The translations under genes were made by a program, and so were the position numbers. Positions 24,801 through 39,800 of a stretch of 64,000 nucleotides of DNA are shown here, in pieces. Location of the stretch: the NCBI GenBank assembly GCA_022605955.1, contig JAKCOZ010000058.1, forward strand, positions 1,860,001 to 1,924,000, written 5' to 3'. The notes under the pieces are model-generated. The model made no database searches. It was not told where the DNA came from and saw nothing but the letters and a program-made list of their open reading frames with translations. Position 1 is the first letter of the stretch. Each line of letters starts with the position of its first letter. The DNA comes from Rallus limicola. Its lineage: Eukaryota > Chordata > Aves > Gruiformes > Rallidae.

Positions 24801-27800
24801 ATTCCTGTATAACCTGAACAACTGAGGTTTTTTTTCATCTTGCCCATGATCAGAGGGACAGTCAGCAAAGGATTAATATGCTACAAGAAAATATAATATG
24901 TCACTGCTTTTTTCCCTTTTAACAGAAACAGATTTGAACTCCATTTTCATGTGCTAGATTCTTGAGAGCTGATTCTGGACCAATTCCTTAGCCCCCATTT
25001 TTGACATGTGGCTATGAAAAAGTTGCCAAAGGGAGTTGTGTCAGAGGGCTTTTACTCTTAATGGCTCCACATACACTCTGAAGGAATCTGAAGTGCTCAC
25101 GAAATGTGGTTTCCCCTCTGGTGTTTGCTGTTCAGCTGGCTCAGCAGCTCAACCATTTAAAACCATTGTGAGTGGATTTAGCACTTGTGAAATAAAGCTG
25201 GCCTATTCAGATCCAGAGATGGATGGGCAAAGTCCACCAGCACAATAGAAGCCCCTCTTCCCTCCTCCTCCTCCTCAGATGAGGAGCCAGAGTGTGACGG
25301 AGTTTGAGGGAGAAAACTATTTATATACAGATGCAATTACATAGATTTTGGGAGAAAGAGATATGGGCCTACCTAAATAAAGAAGCTAACACACAGTCAG
25401 AAGAGGCAATATTTAAATATTTAAATAAAAGAGAGAGAGAAACAGAGCAGGAGAGAGAATGAGAGAGAGTGAAAGAGAGCAAAAGAACGAAAGAGAGAGA
25501 GAGAAAGGGAGGCAGGGGAGAAAGGAAAGGAGAAAGAGAGATAAAGAATGAGGGAGTGAAAGAGAGAGAGAGAGAGAAAGAAAGAGAGAGAGAAAGAAAG
25601 AGAGAAAGAGCAAGAGGAGGGAAAGGGAGAGAGAAAGAGAGGGGAGAGGGAGGAAAGAAATCCCAAACATAGAAAAAAACCCTGCTACTTAAGTACAGGA
25701 AGCAAATAATGAAGAAGAGGGGTTGAGGAGGGAAAAAGGAGGAGTACAGCCCCAGAAGAGAGCTCCTCCGGGGTGTAGTCCACAAAATGACAGATCGTAG
25801 AGTAAACCAAATGGGGGGAAGAGATACAGAAAACTGGGAGTCCTGAAGGTGTCTCTCCCCAGAAACCAGAGAGTTCCCTGATTCATCCTGGCCTGAGCTA
25901 CTAAGTATAGCAAGAGGTGTGTTTCATCTCTGGGCTGATCTAATGCTCAGTTATTCTGCTGAGACCATGAAAAAAAAAAAAGATAACTAAAGCCGTCTGA
26001 TGTGGACAGTGTTGCAGGCATGCTGCAGATCTCTATCTTTATGCAGAGATTTGAACTCAGAACCAGGTTCAGACAGGCAACTCAAAAGCAGATGGCAACA
26101 GGCCTCCGTGTCTACTAATTAGGTTAACTTTTGGTTAGCAATGCTCAGCTCAGTAGCCCTCTGATTCATGTCCAACCCCCTCCATGTTACTTGCAGCCAC
26201 AAGCCTCCAGGCATCATCCTGAGTTGACTTAGGTCGGTCTTACAGTGTTCACTCTTTTTGGGCAGTGGCAAAATGGCAGCTCTCTTACAGCTCCCCAAGT
26301 GGGGGATTGGGCTCAGGGTTAGGATGTGGGCCAGCGTATCGGTGAACTCAGGTGTTTAAAGCCAAGGTGGAGCAGGGTCGTTTTAAAGCTCTTCCTATTG
26401 CCTCACTTGCACGATGTACAAACAGGGACATTATATCTCCTCTGGGAGCAACTGACTCAGATGCTTGGCCAGCTGCAGGGAAAGGTGTCCCCGTAGCTGC
26501 CAAGAGCAAAGAATAGCTAAAAAACAAAAAGATGCATCACTCTGTGGCTGCAAATGATAACAATATTTTCCTCTTTATTCTGATCCAAACCCACTTTTTT
26601 TTTCTTCCGTTGTTCCCTCCCTGTTTTTTCCTAGCTGATGAGATCCTGTCCCTCAGCTAGGAGCCCAAACTGCCTGTTATTGGTGTGCCTGCCTAATGTA
26701 ATTTTTTAATATTCCTTCCATTTTTTTATTTTACATATTATCAAATGACTTATGAAAAGGCAAGTTCAGCCAACTAAACCTCAAAGGAGTTATGCAAGAG
26801 CAAGTTGCGCTAAGCTTTACTATGAGCCCTGTACAATTAACCACGTATGTCCATGGACTCAAATTTGTTTGCAAAGTACGTTGTGGGTATATACTGTTGC
26901 AAATCTGGCTGGAGCAGTCTGAAATTATACTATTCCCAATACCTATCTGTGGAATCCGTGTCCTCTCTGAGAAGTAAGGGACAGTCAGTATCTGGCTGAG
27001 TAACTCCTGTTGATGTATCAGGCATTTCCATACACATGGTACATCTGTAGCCTGCAGAGGATGGTACATCCTACAGCCTACATCTGTAGCCCTTCTTCAT
27101 TTGGTATCATCTGCTCAGTGGGCATAATTGTTAAGGCTGATTCAGCAGAAATGAGAGCAACACTTGTGGGAAGTTTTTCTTAGGACCATCCAAATACACA
27201 GGCTAAGCAAAGGCTGTGATTTACTGATCACAGTCTTTGCATGGAAATATCTATGTCCTTTGCAGGCCCTTGTCTCCTCCCAGTGCATTGTGAAGGGGAT
27301 GTAGGACTCCTCTTGGTTTTGCTCTAGAAAATATCCTGTGGGCCCAAAACTGTGGGAATATTGTAACTGTTATGAAGCAGAATTCAGTCTGCCTTTTGCC
27401 CAAGGCACCTGCATTATGTACACAACCAACACTAACATGTTGATACCTGTGAGCAGAGGGAAATTCACATTCTGTACTCAAATGCTGCAGGAGCCAAGGT
27501 AGTAGGAGGATATATAAAATTACAGTAGGGAGGACAGGGAAGGAGAGGAAAGACTTTGCAGCAACATTAAAATGTAATAGGTGTAGCTGAGGGAAGACCT
27601 TTGAGATGGAAGATCGAAAAGTTATCCTTTGAGGTAGTGTTTCTTCAGAAGGTAGATTACAAAGCAAAACATCTTCAAAAGGTGTTCAAAAATTGAAACA
27701 AGACTATTTGGTGCCAAGGTCAAGAACTGAGGTGAACAATTGTAATGATTTCATTAAATATTTATCTTCCTGGCAGGCAAGGTAAAATATAGATTAAGAG

Positions 27801-30800
27801 TCACTGGTCATGATAATCATATTAATAGGTGGAAAGAAGTTTCTTTTACTCATCTTCTCTGCTTATGTTAGCAGCAGCAGCAAACAGAGTATGACGGTGC
27901 CCAAACAGGATACAAAAAACTGTGAATAAAGAAGGGGCAGACTGACATTTGTTTGCTTGGGGTTTTGTTTTGTTTTTTCAGAAAAAAAAAAGAAAGACTA
28001 ACGAGTATGCAGAAAGGCACTGCAAAACCCCTTTGCAGGGCTACTACACATTGAAGTTGAGCTAGTCCAATCATAGTGAGCTCTCCTGGGAGAGGTAGAA
28101 ACCAGAAAAGGAAGAGTGTGATCAAAAGTGAATAAACTACAGGGATAAACTCCTCCCTCACTTTGTGCTAGGTCTGTGTAAGTGTTTCAATGCACAACTA
28201 AAATTGGAAGCTTAGTATGAGCTACTTCTCTGAGCCCATGCCAATTAATGGCCATCACAACCACATTGGCTTTCCAAACACAGACATCCAACACCTACTC
28301 TGCTCCTCCTGGTCCAGGGTTGGTTTTTTTTTCCTCCTTCTCCTTACCTTTTCCATCCATGCTCAAACATTTAGGAGTTCATTTGGACATAACGTTTTGG
28401 CTACCCATTTATAAGAATCCAGCTCCAGTACAAAACACATGCTGAGTAAAGCCCACTTGAAATCCAGAGCCTTTGTTCTTCATCAGTGGTTCCCACTTCT
28501 TTTGTCCCTCAGCCATCTTTAAGTGAGAAACTACCAGATAAACACCAGGTACGGTGACAAAAGAATCACAAGAAAGTTCAGTCCCTGCAAAATTTTGTTT
28601 TCTGCTCCATAAACTTACATATCCATAGCTGAATGTGAATGCGTTTCAGATGTTGACTGCATTTGCAGATTTGGGGCGTTCAATTGTCAGAAAAATGGTT
28701 ATTCTGCTTTAATCTCCTCTCATTCCTATTCTGGCCCAGAGGCATTTGCTTCCCCAGTGCAGTCTCCTAGCAAGGCCTCATTTGCTATACCCCTTCCCAA
28801 AGGTCTCTCAAAGCAACATCTACCCAGGAGATCTCTGAAAAACACAATTGTCACTAAGGGGATTTGGGCCTCCCTTTAATTTCTGCCATGCTGTACTACA
28901 GCTCCTCATTACAAAGTTAGCTCTTAAAGGTTCTTTGTCTCTGCAGGGTTGAAAGTTGCTGACTGAATGTCTGGGTCCAATTTTCCACCAGTCTTCCTTT
29001 AACTGGCTATTCTCAGTGATGCAGAGTGTTTGTGTAATGCTACAAGATCGTTCACATCAATCTTATTTAACATTTTGAACCTGTTTTGCAAAGGGATTGA
29101 TGAGAAAACAAAACACAACCTGAATAATAAGTCACCAGAAAAAAGTACTAGCCTAATCTTTTAATACAGAGCCTGGACAGCAGTTCTTTTCACAGAGGGA
29201 AGAGGACTGACATTTTTCCTAAGATGAGAATGTAATTCCCAGGGATGATATATGAGAAAACAGCAGTAATCTACAAAACACCCAGGAACAGTTATTGAAA
29301 GATTCCCAGGGTGTTACTTTTGGCAGGACATTAGGTTCCAATAAAACCCACCGAAAACACTAGACTAAAAACAACAATAATAATAATAATAATATTTTAT
29401 GCAGATGAAGTGTCTTTCATCTAAGGGTCACAAAAGACTTTGTCAAATGATGAACGAGTTCCTTGAGGAGTAAATGAAATTGATGTTCCATAGATGTTGC
29501 CACTGATTCACTGATCTAGAAGATATGTTATTGTGTGCAGTCTGTGAGAGGGTACAGAAAGAAAAGAGTTAACATGTATAGGCAAGCCTAGGAGCATTCT
29601 ATAGTGAACTTGCATAGACATAGTAACCTAATTTTTAATGCTTTTGGTAAATCAATTGCTGACATTCCACAGACACAGTTTTAGCACCTGTACACAAATC
29701 AGGTAACCAAAGATCACCTTGTGCAAATACACAAAGTACTGGGTGAGTTCGTGCACAGCTACTTGGCTCTAATGTGAAATCCTACATACTATGCTTGCAA
29801 TTCCTGCTTGGCATGCTCTTGTGTGATTTCTGAGACTTGAAATATATGTATATGTATCTAAACATATACAAGAATATAAAAAGTTAGGGATTGAAATCAG
29901 CAATTGGTGTAGGCCACTTGTGAACTGCTACAAGTTTTGGATCCAAACCCACACTTTGCACTGTTGGCCTATCTCCATGGGGGAACCACTCCACACTGTG
30001 GCTACCTTTCACTAAACCCAAGATGTGGCTTCACTCTGGGCCATACATAAATTTCAGCCTAGGCTTCATATACTATACTGTGAAGATGTTGCCAGTGGTG
30101 TTACAGTGGCAAAACTTCCAGTGGAAATACAGACTCTACCGCATCATTAACAGTTTTTATGGCTTCATTGGATTGCTTAGAGCTTTTTAGCACAAGAATA
30201 CCATTAACTGCTGCTGCACTGACTTGATCAGTGTTGCTACACTGGTCTAAGTGACCTTAAGAGGACAACATGTGTTGAGATAAGTGGTTCCTTTCCTCAG
30301 GGTCTCTCAGTGTATGCTTCACGTGTGGATTACATCTTGCTCTTTATAGCCGTTTCCAGAGCCAACACAACCCTTATTTCCCAGCTCAGCACTCTCATCA
30401 GGCAGCAAATGCTGTTGAGAAGTCATTGTCTGCCTCAAGCACACAGAGACATGAAATTCCTACTCACTGTTTACATGAAGGAAATTATGCGAAACAAGTC
30501 ATGTTTCCTCTGTGTCATAAGGGTTGCAACAATAGCAACGAAGTTTTTGTTATGACACCCCCAGTCTAAAGTAATGCCTAACAAACAGAAAGATTAGATA
30601 TCAAGATTATCTAACAGAGTGCAGCTCCTAAAAGGGGGAGGTCCTGCTCCTCTTCAGCCCACCACCCTTTGCTCTCTCTTTATCTCCTGCTCCCAGAGAC
30701 ACATGCCACCTTGCCCTTGTGCTGGCATTTGCCAAACCCTTCTCACATACAAGTCAGCTCATTAAAGTTAGAGAAAATGGTTTCTTTTTCTTGTCTTTTT

Positions 30801-33800
30801 TTTTTTTTTTTTTAATTTAGCTTGGCTTTATGAGCTGAACTGGCTCAGAACAGGGTCTTATGAAAGCAAGAGTGCAAAAGAGCACAAGAGTCATAGCAGG
30901 AGCATTTGCTCAGGACTCTTAGATCACCATAGCTACAAGGTGTAGCCCCATGCATGTAAATAACCCTCCCCAGATTTATGGAGAAGACACTCTCTTGCTG
31001 GTATTTTCACTTCTTTGTATAGATGACCATAGCTACTGTCTGAGATTATGTTGTCAAGTTAAAAAGGGGATTAGCAGAATAATTACTGTAATTCAGGAGT
31101 TGTATTCAGCCACAAATGCAGAAGAGAGAATAATTCCGGCCTCTTAGAGCTGTACCATACGTTACCACAAAGGAATGAAGACAGGCAATTAGAACTGATG
31201 ACACATAACTGGAGTAGCTTTTATGGGTTGAACATACCACGATGGCAAGGCATCACCGCCACCAAGAGCTGTGTAATGCTTAACTCACTGTCAGATATTC
31301 CCACGTCTTCCCTGTGGCTTGAAGCAATAGCTGTCACTAGGCTAGAACACACAGAAACACACCAAGTGGCATGAGCCACTGCAGAATTCAAGTCCATTTC
31401 TCTGTTAGGTTTTGCTTGCCCTGGACCTGCATGGCACCTTGTCAGAATCCTTAGAGCAGCTTCAACCCCTCCCCCCTCCCCATCTTCCCAAAGAGTTTTC
31501 ACCTCCCCACAAACACATGTGTGTTCATTCCTTTCAGCACTCAGCGCAGAGGTGGCAAAAGTCCCTGTGTAACTGCTATTGTCTGGACACCGTTTGAAAG
31601 TCTGGTCGTATTGGCTCTGTATTTGGAAGCTAAGTTCTGAGAAAGTGAACTGTTCTCATCTCTCCAGATTTTGGTTTTGAAGAACCCCATAGTTATGGTC
31701 AGAGATTAGGGAGATTTTTGTGGTGTTAAAAGAATGTTTTGAAATTTCTGGTCCAGCCATCTGCCCTCAAAACTCAGCAGATGACTCACTACCACTCACC
31801 TCCATTACTGAGCTGAAATTTTTTATCTCCTCAGCTTCTTGTAAAGTTCCACTCTGTATCTCTTCAGAAGCAGAGCCTGTACTAATATGAAAGAACAAAC
31901 AACGTGGGAAGCGCAACTCAGAATTCAAGTTTTTAAAAGCGCCCAAGTTAAAATTCCAGCTGAGCTAATATGCACGTATGCACAGAGGCATTTGCACGCA
32001 TAAATCACAGCTTGCTTACATCTGGCACACGCAAAGAGCACACTGCTTGGCACACTGTTTAAATGGGCTTCAGCTACTGGACTGCATTCAGGTCTGCAGA
32101 CAGTTTTGAAACTGTTTCTTTGTAGTTAGGAGATGCAAAATCTGATGGAGTATTTTTCAGACTTTTTAAGGTATCAAAGGTGCTGACTGTTGCCTGTCAC
32201 TTCCTAACAAAGTTTCTGCAACCTTGCACCCACAGGATTGTATAGATAAGTGCTTTTCATCCTTGGGAAGTAAAAAAAAAGCTATCTCCATATCCCAGAA
32301 GTTAGAAGCATGCCTATAAGCAATCACAGTTCCTAAGCTAATTGCATAGCTTGATCAATCCCCACTTCCAAGTAAAGCACCTATATATTGTGTATTCAGC
32401 CCCAACTATAGAAGATATGGCCAGAGAAGTCCAAGGTAAAAATACCTAACTGGTGTTGCACCTAGATTGCTCTGACCCCACCTCGTACCAGATTAAATGC
32501 ACATCAAGTGAAGTTTCCAGAGTGGTTTGTGAAAACCCATTAGTCAGTACAGAATCAATCACATCTCTTTAAACTCTACTTGTTTTCTCCTGCAAGTGGG
32601 TCGGGTTTCTTCTGGGTCCTAAAGGATAGCTTTTGAGAAGGGAATATTTCTTTTAACCTGGAAATGTACAATCTGCTCAGAACTGCTTTTGAGTTATGCA
32701 AGTCCAGATCTGTACTTCTTTCATAATTGTCTACCATGGTAACAAATGGGACAGTGCCATGCCTGGTCCCTCAAGCTCTGTACTTGTGCCAAAGATAACC
32801 AGTTATACTGGCATAATTCATTAATTTTGATGCATTAATAACACACAAGTTTTTGTCTTTACCAGCCAGCATATTTGCCAGTAAGATTTGGCAATCATAT
32901 TTTAGCAAAGTCCTTTCTTCTGTTAAGAGTAAGAGAACAATGTCTCGGTTTAAAGAACAGGGGAGGAATCCTCATTTAGGAGTTAATCATCATTTTATAA
33001 CTCCTGAAAGTATCACACTCCAGGCTCTGATTTAGTTATACACAACAACTGTGGCTTGCTAATTAAGAGCAACATGGGTATTGGCCTTTCTTCTTTTCGT
33101 TTCTGAAGTTGCTGATTTAAAACTCCTCCTGTAGAGAAGCGTGAGAAGCATTTCTAAATATCTGAAGTATGAAATAACAGGGACATTTATATCTCTAGCC
33201 AGCCCAAAGAGGTTTGGAAAGAAAGGCATGATTTATATCCAATACCTCAATGTATAACCTGGAGGACATCTGAAACCAACCTCTATTCTATGCAACACCA
33301 ACCTCTATTCTATGAAAGGGAGGCTCCTCTCCTGTGACTACAAAGCAGACTCACCTTCTGACTCTATTTGCTGTCACAGTGTCCTGGGACTTTTACAGGA
33401 GACAGAGCAAGAAGTATTCCAAAGACATGTGAAGCTCACACTTATAAAGTCTTTCTGAACTCCTTTGAAATCTTGTCTTGGTCTTTCACTTGAGTACATA
33501 AGATGCAGGTTTTCCCAAAGATCCTGAGATACTCTATTTAAGGTGAACTGAGATAAAAAGAAAATACTTTCTCCATCTTATTTACTGAAGGAAAAAAACA
33601 GATTTTAGTTTTGTATTCCAAAGTATATTGCAATTCATCCTATTTATTTATCAGTCTTAATAAAGCCACACTTACGGTAGAAAGAAGGACTGACAAGAGT
33701 CAGTCCACCACATCTGCTGGATATTGGTCTGGTCTTTTACAAGTGGAGCCTGATAGTGCTTCTGAATGGTTGAGGTCATAGGATGATAGCTCATCTTAGC

Positions 33801-36800
33801 TTGATAAGACAACATTTCTTCTGATCATGTATTATTAAGAAAGATGTGATTAGCTTTTACTTCAGTACTTTGTGGAAATCTTTTATTTTCCTGATTCCTT
33901 TAAGCCAGAACTGGATTTGATAGCAGTTTTCAATTATGAAATTTGATGCCATCGTTGATTCAATTGCATCAATAGCCTTGACATTTCTTCCCCCAGTCTT
34001 TCACTTTGTTTACTCCTTTATGCTACCAAGACTTGGTAATCCCTACTGCAGAATTTCTTTCTTTCTTTAAAAAAACAAATTAAAGATTTAAAGCAGACAA
34101 GATCACTTGCTGTACCAAATCAAAACTTCCGAGAATACATGGAAAAGGCATGGAGATGTAAGAGGAGAGGAATAGTAACCCAGAAGGCAACAGTAGAATG
34201 CAGCATATGCAGGGAAGCACAACAGCAGGGGCAGGCCTGGAGGCAGACATTAGGCAAATCAGCCACGTTCAACTATGTCCCCATCATGAGAGGTTCCACA
34301 GTGAACCATGTCACCCTTTTCCTATTGACTTTGATGAAGGGATTCTGACAGAAGATAGCTAAGTCATTTCAGCTGTGGGATCTTCTGGAACAGTCTGCTC
34401 CTTCTGTTTCCTCAGTGTCAAGAAGCAAAAGAAGGTTGACTGAAGACCCTTTCTAAAGATGATTGTGGTGTGTAGGGATGATGGGGGGAAATGGTGGTGG
34501 GGCAGAATCTATACTGTATTACTCTGTGACTTTCAAATACATTTGCAAGGCAATCACATTGCATGGCCCCACAACACAGACGGGGCAGCAGAAACAGTTT
34601 GGAAGGTGCGTCTTTGTGATGGAAAGAAGTGAATAGAATGAAAATCATTTGTACTGGGCACTACTGTTATATTTCATTAAGGTCTTTCTTTCTATGGGAT
34701 CATGGATTCCCAGAGGAAAAGAATTGCCAGGAAGGTCCTTTCTCTGCATTTTCCAGTTAGCTGCAATAATTTCTTTCATACGGAGATGTCATTTCCACAA
34801 TGCAGTGATTTCTCAGTCAGTTCAAGGATATATTCCAGAGAGTACAGACTTGCAATCTGTCCAGAAACACTAGCTAGTCCAAATGGGGCTGCTTGTTCAT
34901 TTAACTGTCAAACATATAGCTGCTCTAAGAAGTGCTTTCTCCATTTTCCTCTCCATTTCTAGATGTACTCCAAGGGATTAAAGACAGACTTAAAAGCACT
35001 TGTGATCTGTTTGCAGTAGTAGCCATCTCTTACCCTAGCTGTAACTGGAAAAACTCAGACCCACTGCAGTGATTTTTCTAACGTTCCAGTGACCTGACTG
35101 TTCACAGGGACAGGGTATTTTTGATAGCAAGCCCTTAATTCCTCATCCTTGTAGACCCAGCTGGTCCATAGAGGCTGACATCATTTGACCACAAAATATG
35201 AGATACTGACCACTTGAGCTTTTGCCAGAGTAGAATTTGATAGCTGAGCACCAATTAAAATTTCTTTTGGAACCAGTGTCCACTATATATGCTATTATTC
35301 ACCCGTGGCACGCATTCAATGTCTCTGTGCAATCAGCCAGTAGGGTTTTTTTCTCTATGGATATCTTTGCCAAGATGAAAAACCAGAAAAAAATTAAACC
35401 ATTTCCAATGTGATTCCAACTGCTGAACTATGTTTTCTGAACCACATTGTTGAGTCATGATCTAAACTTAATGAATATTCTCCTGGGCAGCTGCTATTCA
35501 AACAATGAGTCTCCGTTTTCTTTTTAAATTATGATCAGTAAATCATTGAATATTAACATTATCAAGTGGAGCTACACGTATGCACAATCCAGGTTCATTA
35601 CAAAGCAAGTTATAATGGACAGCTATTTCTTCCTCTCCAGGTTTAAAAATCTAGTCTGGAATGATACTAGAGTCTTCTCTGGAACAAAGAATGTTCTTGA
35701 GACAAAAATTATCCATCTTTCCAAGTATATGCTGGTGTTGTTATTGCTGGTTTGACAACTGTGACGTATGTCTATTTCACAGGAAAGTTTTGGTTTAGCT
35801 TTTTTGTTCCACTCCCTCCCCCCCACCGTCCCTGGGCAGTTCGGTGTTCTGAAAAGGCTGATGATGAAATATTGGACAAGCATTGTTAACATTTACTTGA
35901 AACAATATAACAGCTTAGTCATAAGTTTTAGTCAGGAAAAAAAAAATCTTGATATGGAATTGTTTTCTGCTGGAAAGAAAAACTGTTCTAATAAATCTTT
36001 TCAAAATTGTGCTGATTATATGAAAATATGTGAAAGCTTTCCACCTAAATGTTGTAGAATGAAACAATTCCTCTTTTTACTTTGAAATAGTTCTTGATTT
36101 TGGTTTTGATTGTCCTGCTATTTTATGTTCCAAAACACTTAAAATATTGTTGGATTAGTTAAAACAATATAGATTAAAATCAATATGGAACTTTTTTTCC
36201 CCTTTGACTTTTCCTTCCCAGACAATTTTGAAACAGTTAGCACCATCCTTCCAGATCAGAACCAAATAAACTGGATGTAACCAAGTAATGAGTGCACATT
36301 GCGCACTCTGCTCTGGATCCGAGCCATGCAAGATCTGGATCAGTTACAGCTTTCTGCTGAAAAGCTTGGCTCTTCACCTCAGGCTGCAGGGACTCTCATG
36401 CTCAGCTCTGGACGTTCTTTAGTTAAGACTTCAGTGTCAAAGCATTGGCTATCACAACAGTATCTATACTTGCTGGATTCTGTAATCCTAGTGCTGTAAA
36501 ACCCACTGAGTGTGTGGTCTTAGTAAACACAGAGCAAATTCCAAACTCTGCAGCAAGATATCTTGAACAAACACTTCGTACTTATAATACACTGATTAAT
36601 AAAATAGGAGGTTTCAGGTTTTATGAGACTGTTGCATAGAGAACTGAGATTTTTCTGCATTAAATGTTTCCCTTTCTTGATCTTGGAAACAAAGGAAGAA
36701 CAGAAAGCAGTTACCTGCTATGTATTTATTGATTATATGTAACGATTGGTTGAGATACAAATTTTCTCCAGCTGAATACAGCAATCTTAACTACACTACA

Positions 36801-39800
36801 GGAAATTCAATCATGGCTGCAAGCGCGTGTAATTGAGGTTGTCACAGGTAAACCCTGGGAAGAGTTGGAAGTTTACCAGCCAAAACCAGTTGGTACTCAT
36901 GCTGTTCCAGCATATACTGAGAATCAACCCCTTTCAGATCTGTTCTCAAAAGGTTCATGCATTACTTCAGGTGTCTTTGGTGTAGAAGAGCGAAGCGGAA
37001 GATTGCTTTGCTCATTTTATAAAATACTGTGTTCACAGAGCCACACAGGTGACTTCCCGTTGGTACTCCTGGTTATTCACATACTTGACAGATCCTGCAG
37101 AAGTTCACACAACAATGAGGCCAAGCGCTGTGGACCTAACCACACCTTCAGGTGATGTTCCATAGCTTTGTTCCATCAAAGTAGTCATTACAGGGAAAGA
37201 CAAAACAGGAAGATCTTTCAGATGGAGAATCCTTCAATACCCACCCCTCCTGTTACACAACTGCAATAGTATTAGAACAGTGCCACAGCCTTTTCAAGGG
37301 ACGTAAATCTATTTAAGCCTTGCATAAACCTACCAAGCAACCATTTACATCTTCAGGATTTCATTAGAGGTAGAGGAATCAATTCAGTAAAAGAAACATT
37401 TGATGTCAGAGCATAGCCAAATCCAAATGATACACAGCCTTCACTGTCCATTTAACTCTGCAGTTGTCTTTTCAAATCATGCTAGGTTATTTGTAGAGAG
37501 GAAAATAATGATAGATACGGATATATGTGAAAGATTTTAGAATGTGTGCTATTCTCTGCCAGGAAGCTAAGCTAAAGCAGAGAAGTAATTTCAAGGAAAA
37601 TGCAGTTTCCTTAAAAAAATAAAATTCAGTAGTAAGAGAAATGTTCTGTACTGACATCACACACTAAGGTCCTTATGAGCACCCTTGGGTTTGGTATTTC
37701 TTAAACTTACACTTTCTGGCATGAACACCCTGATCCCACAGAGCTCGCTGGACAAAGATGTTACACAGGTTACTTGACTAAACTAAAGAATAGGCGAAGT
37801 CCAACTTTATCCCCAGTGCAATGGATTGATAGAATAACAGCGATACCAGCACCAAGAGTGACGCGAGTTTAGCAGTGTACAGCTATACACTTCAAAAGTT
37901 TAGGAAGAGTAATAGATACTCATGAGTCCCTGGGGATCACCAAATTATTCGGTGTCACCTTCTGTGTGAGGCTGATGCTGTATTACTTTGCTATACCTGT
38001 ACTGAGTCCAGTAACTGGTATGAGACTAGAGCATATAAGGTATCACATCTTGATTTGAAGGTTTCAGGAGCTGGAGAATTCACTCCCTCTCTTGGCAAGA
38101 TATCTCACTGCCTTCATTCCTATTTTCAATTTAGCTTAATTCAGCTTCCCATTACAGGATTTTTCATATGCTTTTTCCAGCAATAATACAAAGTTGGTTT
38201 AATACCAGCTAGACTCTATGCTACTTGTTAAGTCTGAATCTAGTCTTCAGGGTGGCTGGACCTCTTTCAGTTTCCCAGTGGAAGGCATTTTTTTAATGTC
38301 TTCATAATTTGTATGGCTCTTCTGGTGCAGCCTCCAGATTTTAATGGGTTTCTCAGCTGTGAGAGAGTTTCTCATGTTATTCTGATATTAAATTAATGAA
38401 TCTTATGAACACAGCCCTGCTCTTGTCATCACTGTAGAACTGCCATGTCCCACAGCAAGCTCATGTTCAGTTCTATTTCTATTAGGACCCTTAAAACCAT
38501 TTCTGAATCACTGCCTTCCAGTTGTATGCTCAGAAGCTGTACTTCACTTGTACCTAGCAATTAATAAAAAGACTATATACGAAACTGATTATAGTTACCC
38601 TTATCTATTATTTCATGCCAAATCAATGCAAATTGACCTGGCAAAACTACCTGGCATATGACCATGTAGATTAGAGTCAAGTTACCTGTACTGGTTCAAC
38701 TGAGGCAGGTTTCACTTTGTAACACACAAAGTTAAATGATCTCTTCTTGCCTTCCCTATCTCCACAAATAAAGATTACTTGATTTTTGTTTTAAAAAATA
38801 GTCTTACACCCTCCCTTAGCCTTATTTATAGCCTCATTGCCCACCTGCCTTCCATCACAGGCTACTTCTCACATTGTCTATTCCACAGGCTTGCAAGGGT
38901 GTTTTATAACACCCTTTTTAAGACAGCTCTGGGGTCAAGAAATAACATAGATAAAAACCACTGAACTATCTCAGTCGGCACATTGTTCCCTGTTTGGATG
39001 GTTCAAGCTCTAGCACTCAATATCTGTCTGAAATCCAGCTATAGCACCAACTAATCCTAGCCACCAGACCACATCACTGGGGCTGATGAAGGGCTGCAAA
39101 TGTCAAGAAATCTGGCAGGGTATCATATAACACAAGGGATGTTTTTTAAAAATATTTTCTGAAATCAAAAATAATGCCAAAAATTCCAAACCTCACTTTA
39201 TACCAGGCTCAATATGCTATATCCCATTTCTTCTGGTTGAAACCCATATCAAGTTTTCTCAGTATTTGCTTTCAACTGTCAAACAAGCTGGGCCAGGATT
39301 ATCCAGGTTGTCTTGCTTTGCCTTTCTTTAACTCTCCTCTAGACTCCTTATTGCTCAAATACTTACTACAGGTTAGCAAGAGAAGGCTGCGCATCTCACA
39401 CAATTCTCTTGCTTACCTGGTGCTAGCTAGCCATGCTGAGTTTTATTTTTGAATTCTTCATGGTTGAAGTTTATTATCTTTCAGAGTTATTTGTGAGTGT
39501 CGGAAAGTACTTTTGCATTCTCATGACGCATGATTACATCATCCTGCTTCATTCTAAACACAAAAGAGAACTATAGAGTATTACTGCCTTCATGAATCTT
39601 TAAGACTTTCACCATCTGCTAGCAAGCAAGCTACTCTATTGTTAGGAATTATTTTATTGGTATTATTCTTTAAAATGCTTAACAGTCCTTAGGCTGCAAG
39701 GTAGAGGTTTCTTTTGCTCCCTCTCAAGTCTTTCCCCTCTTTATATTTCCACAGTCTCTAATTTACACAATCGCTACCTTCTCCTCTTCTCTGTTTATTT

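Larger units (their letters stand above)
25670..36290. other. Intron 1, second part: no nested gene recognised
   Basis: No exon or RNA gene is supported. The block contains an AAT repeat at 29374, an 18-base T run at 30796, a hairpin-forming inverted repeat at 27207-27240 and a short tandem duplication at 33275. The minus-strand frame at 27251-27667 (138 codons) has no recognised family. Confidence 0.55.

Noticed and set aside
25369..25785. Overlapping minus-strand frames of 81-138 codons, rich in Ser, Leu and Phe
   Set aside because: These are the complement of the GA-rich polypurine tract; several frames are open together.
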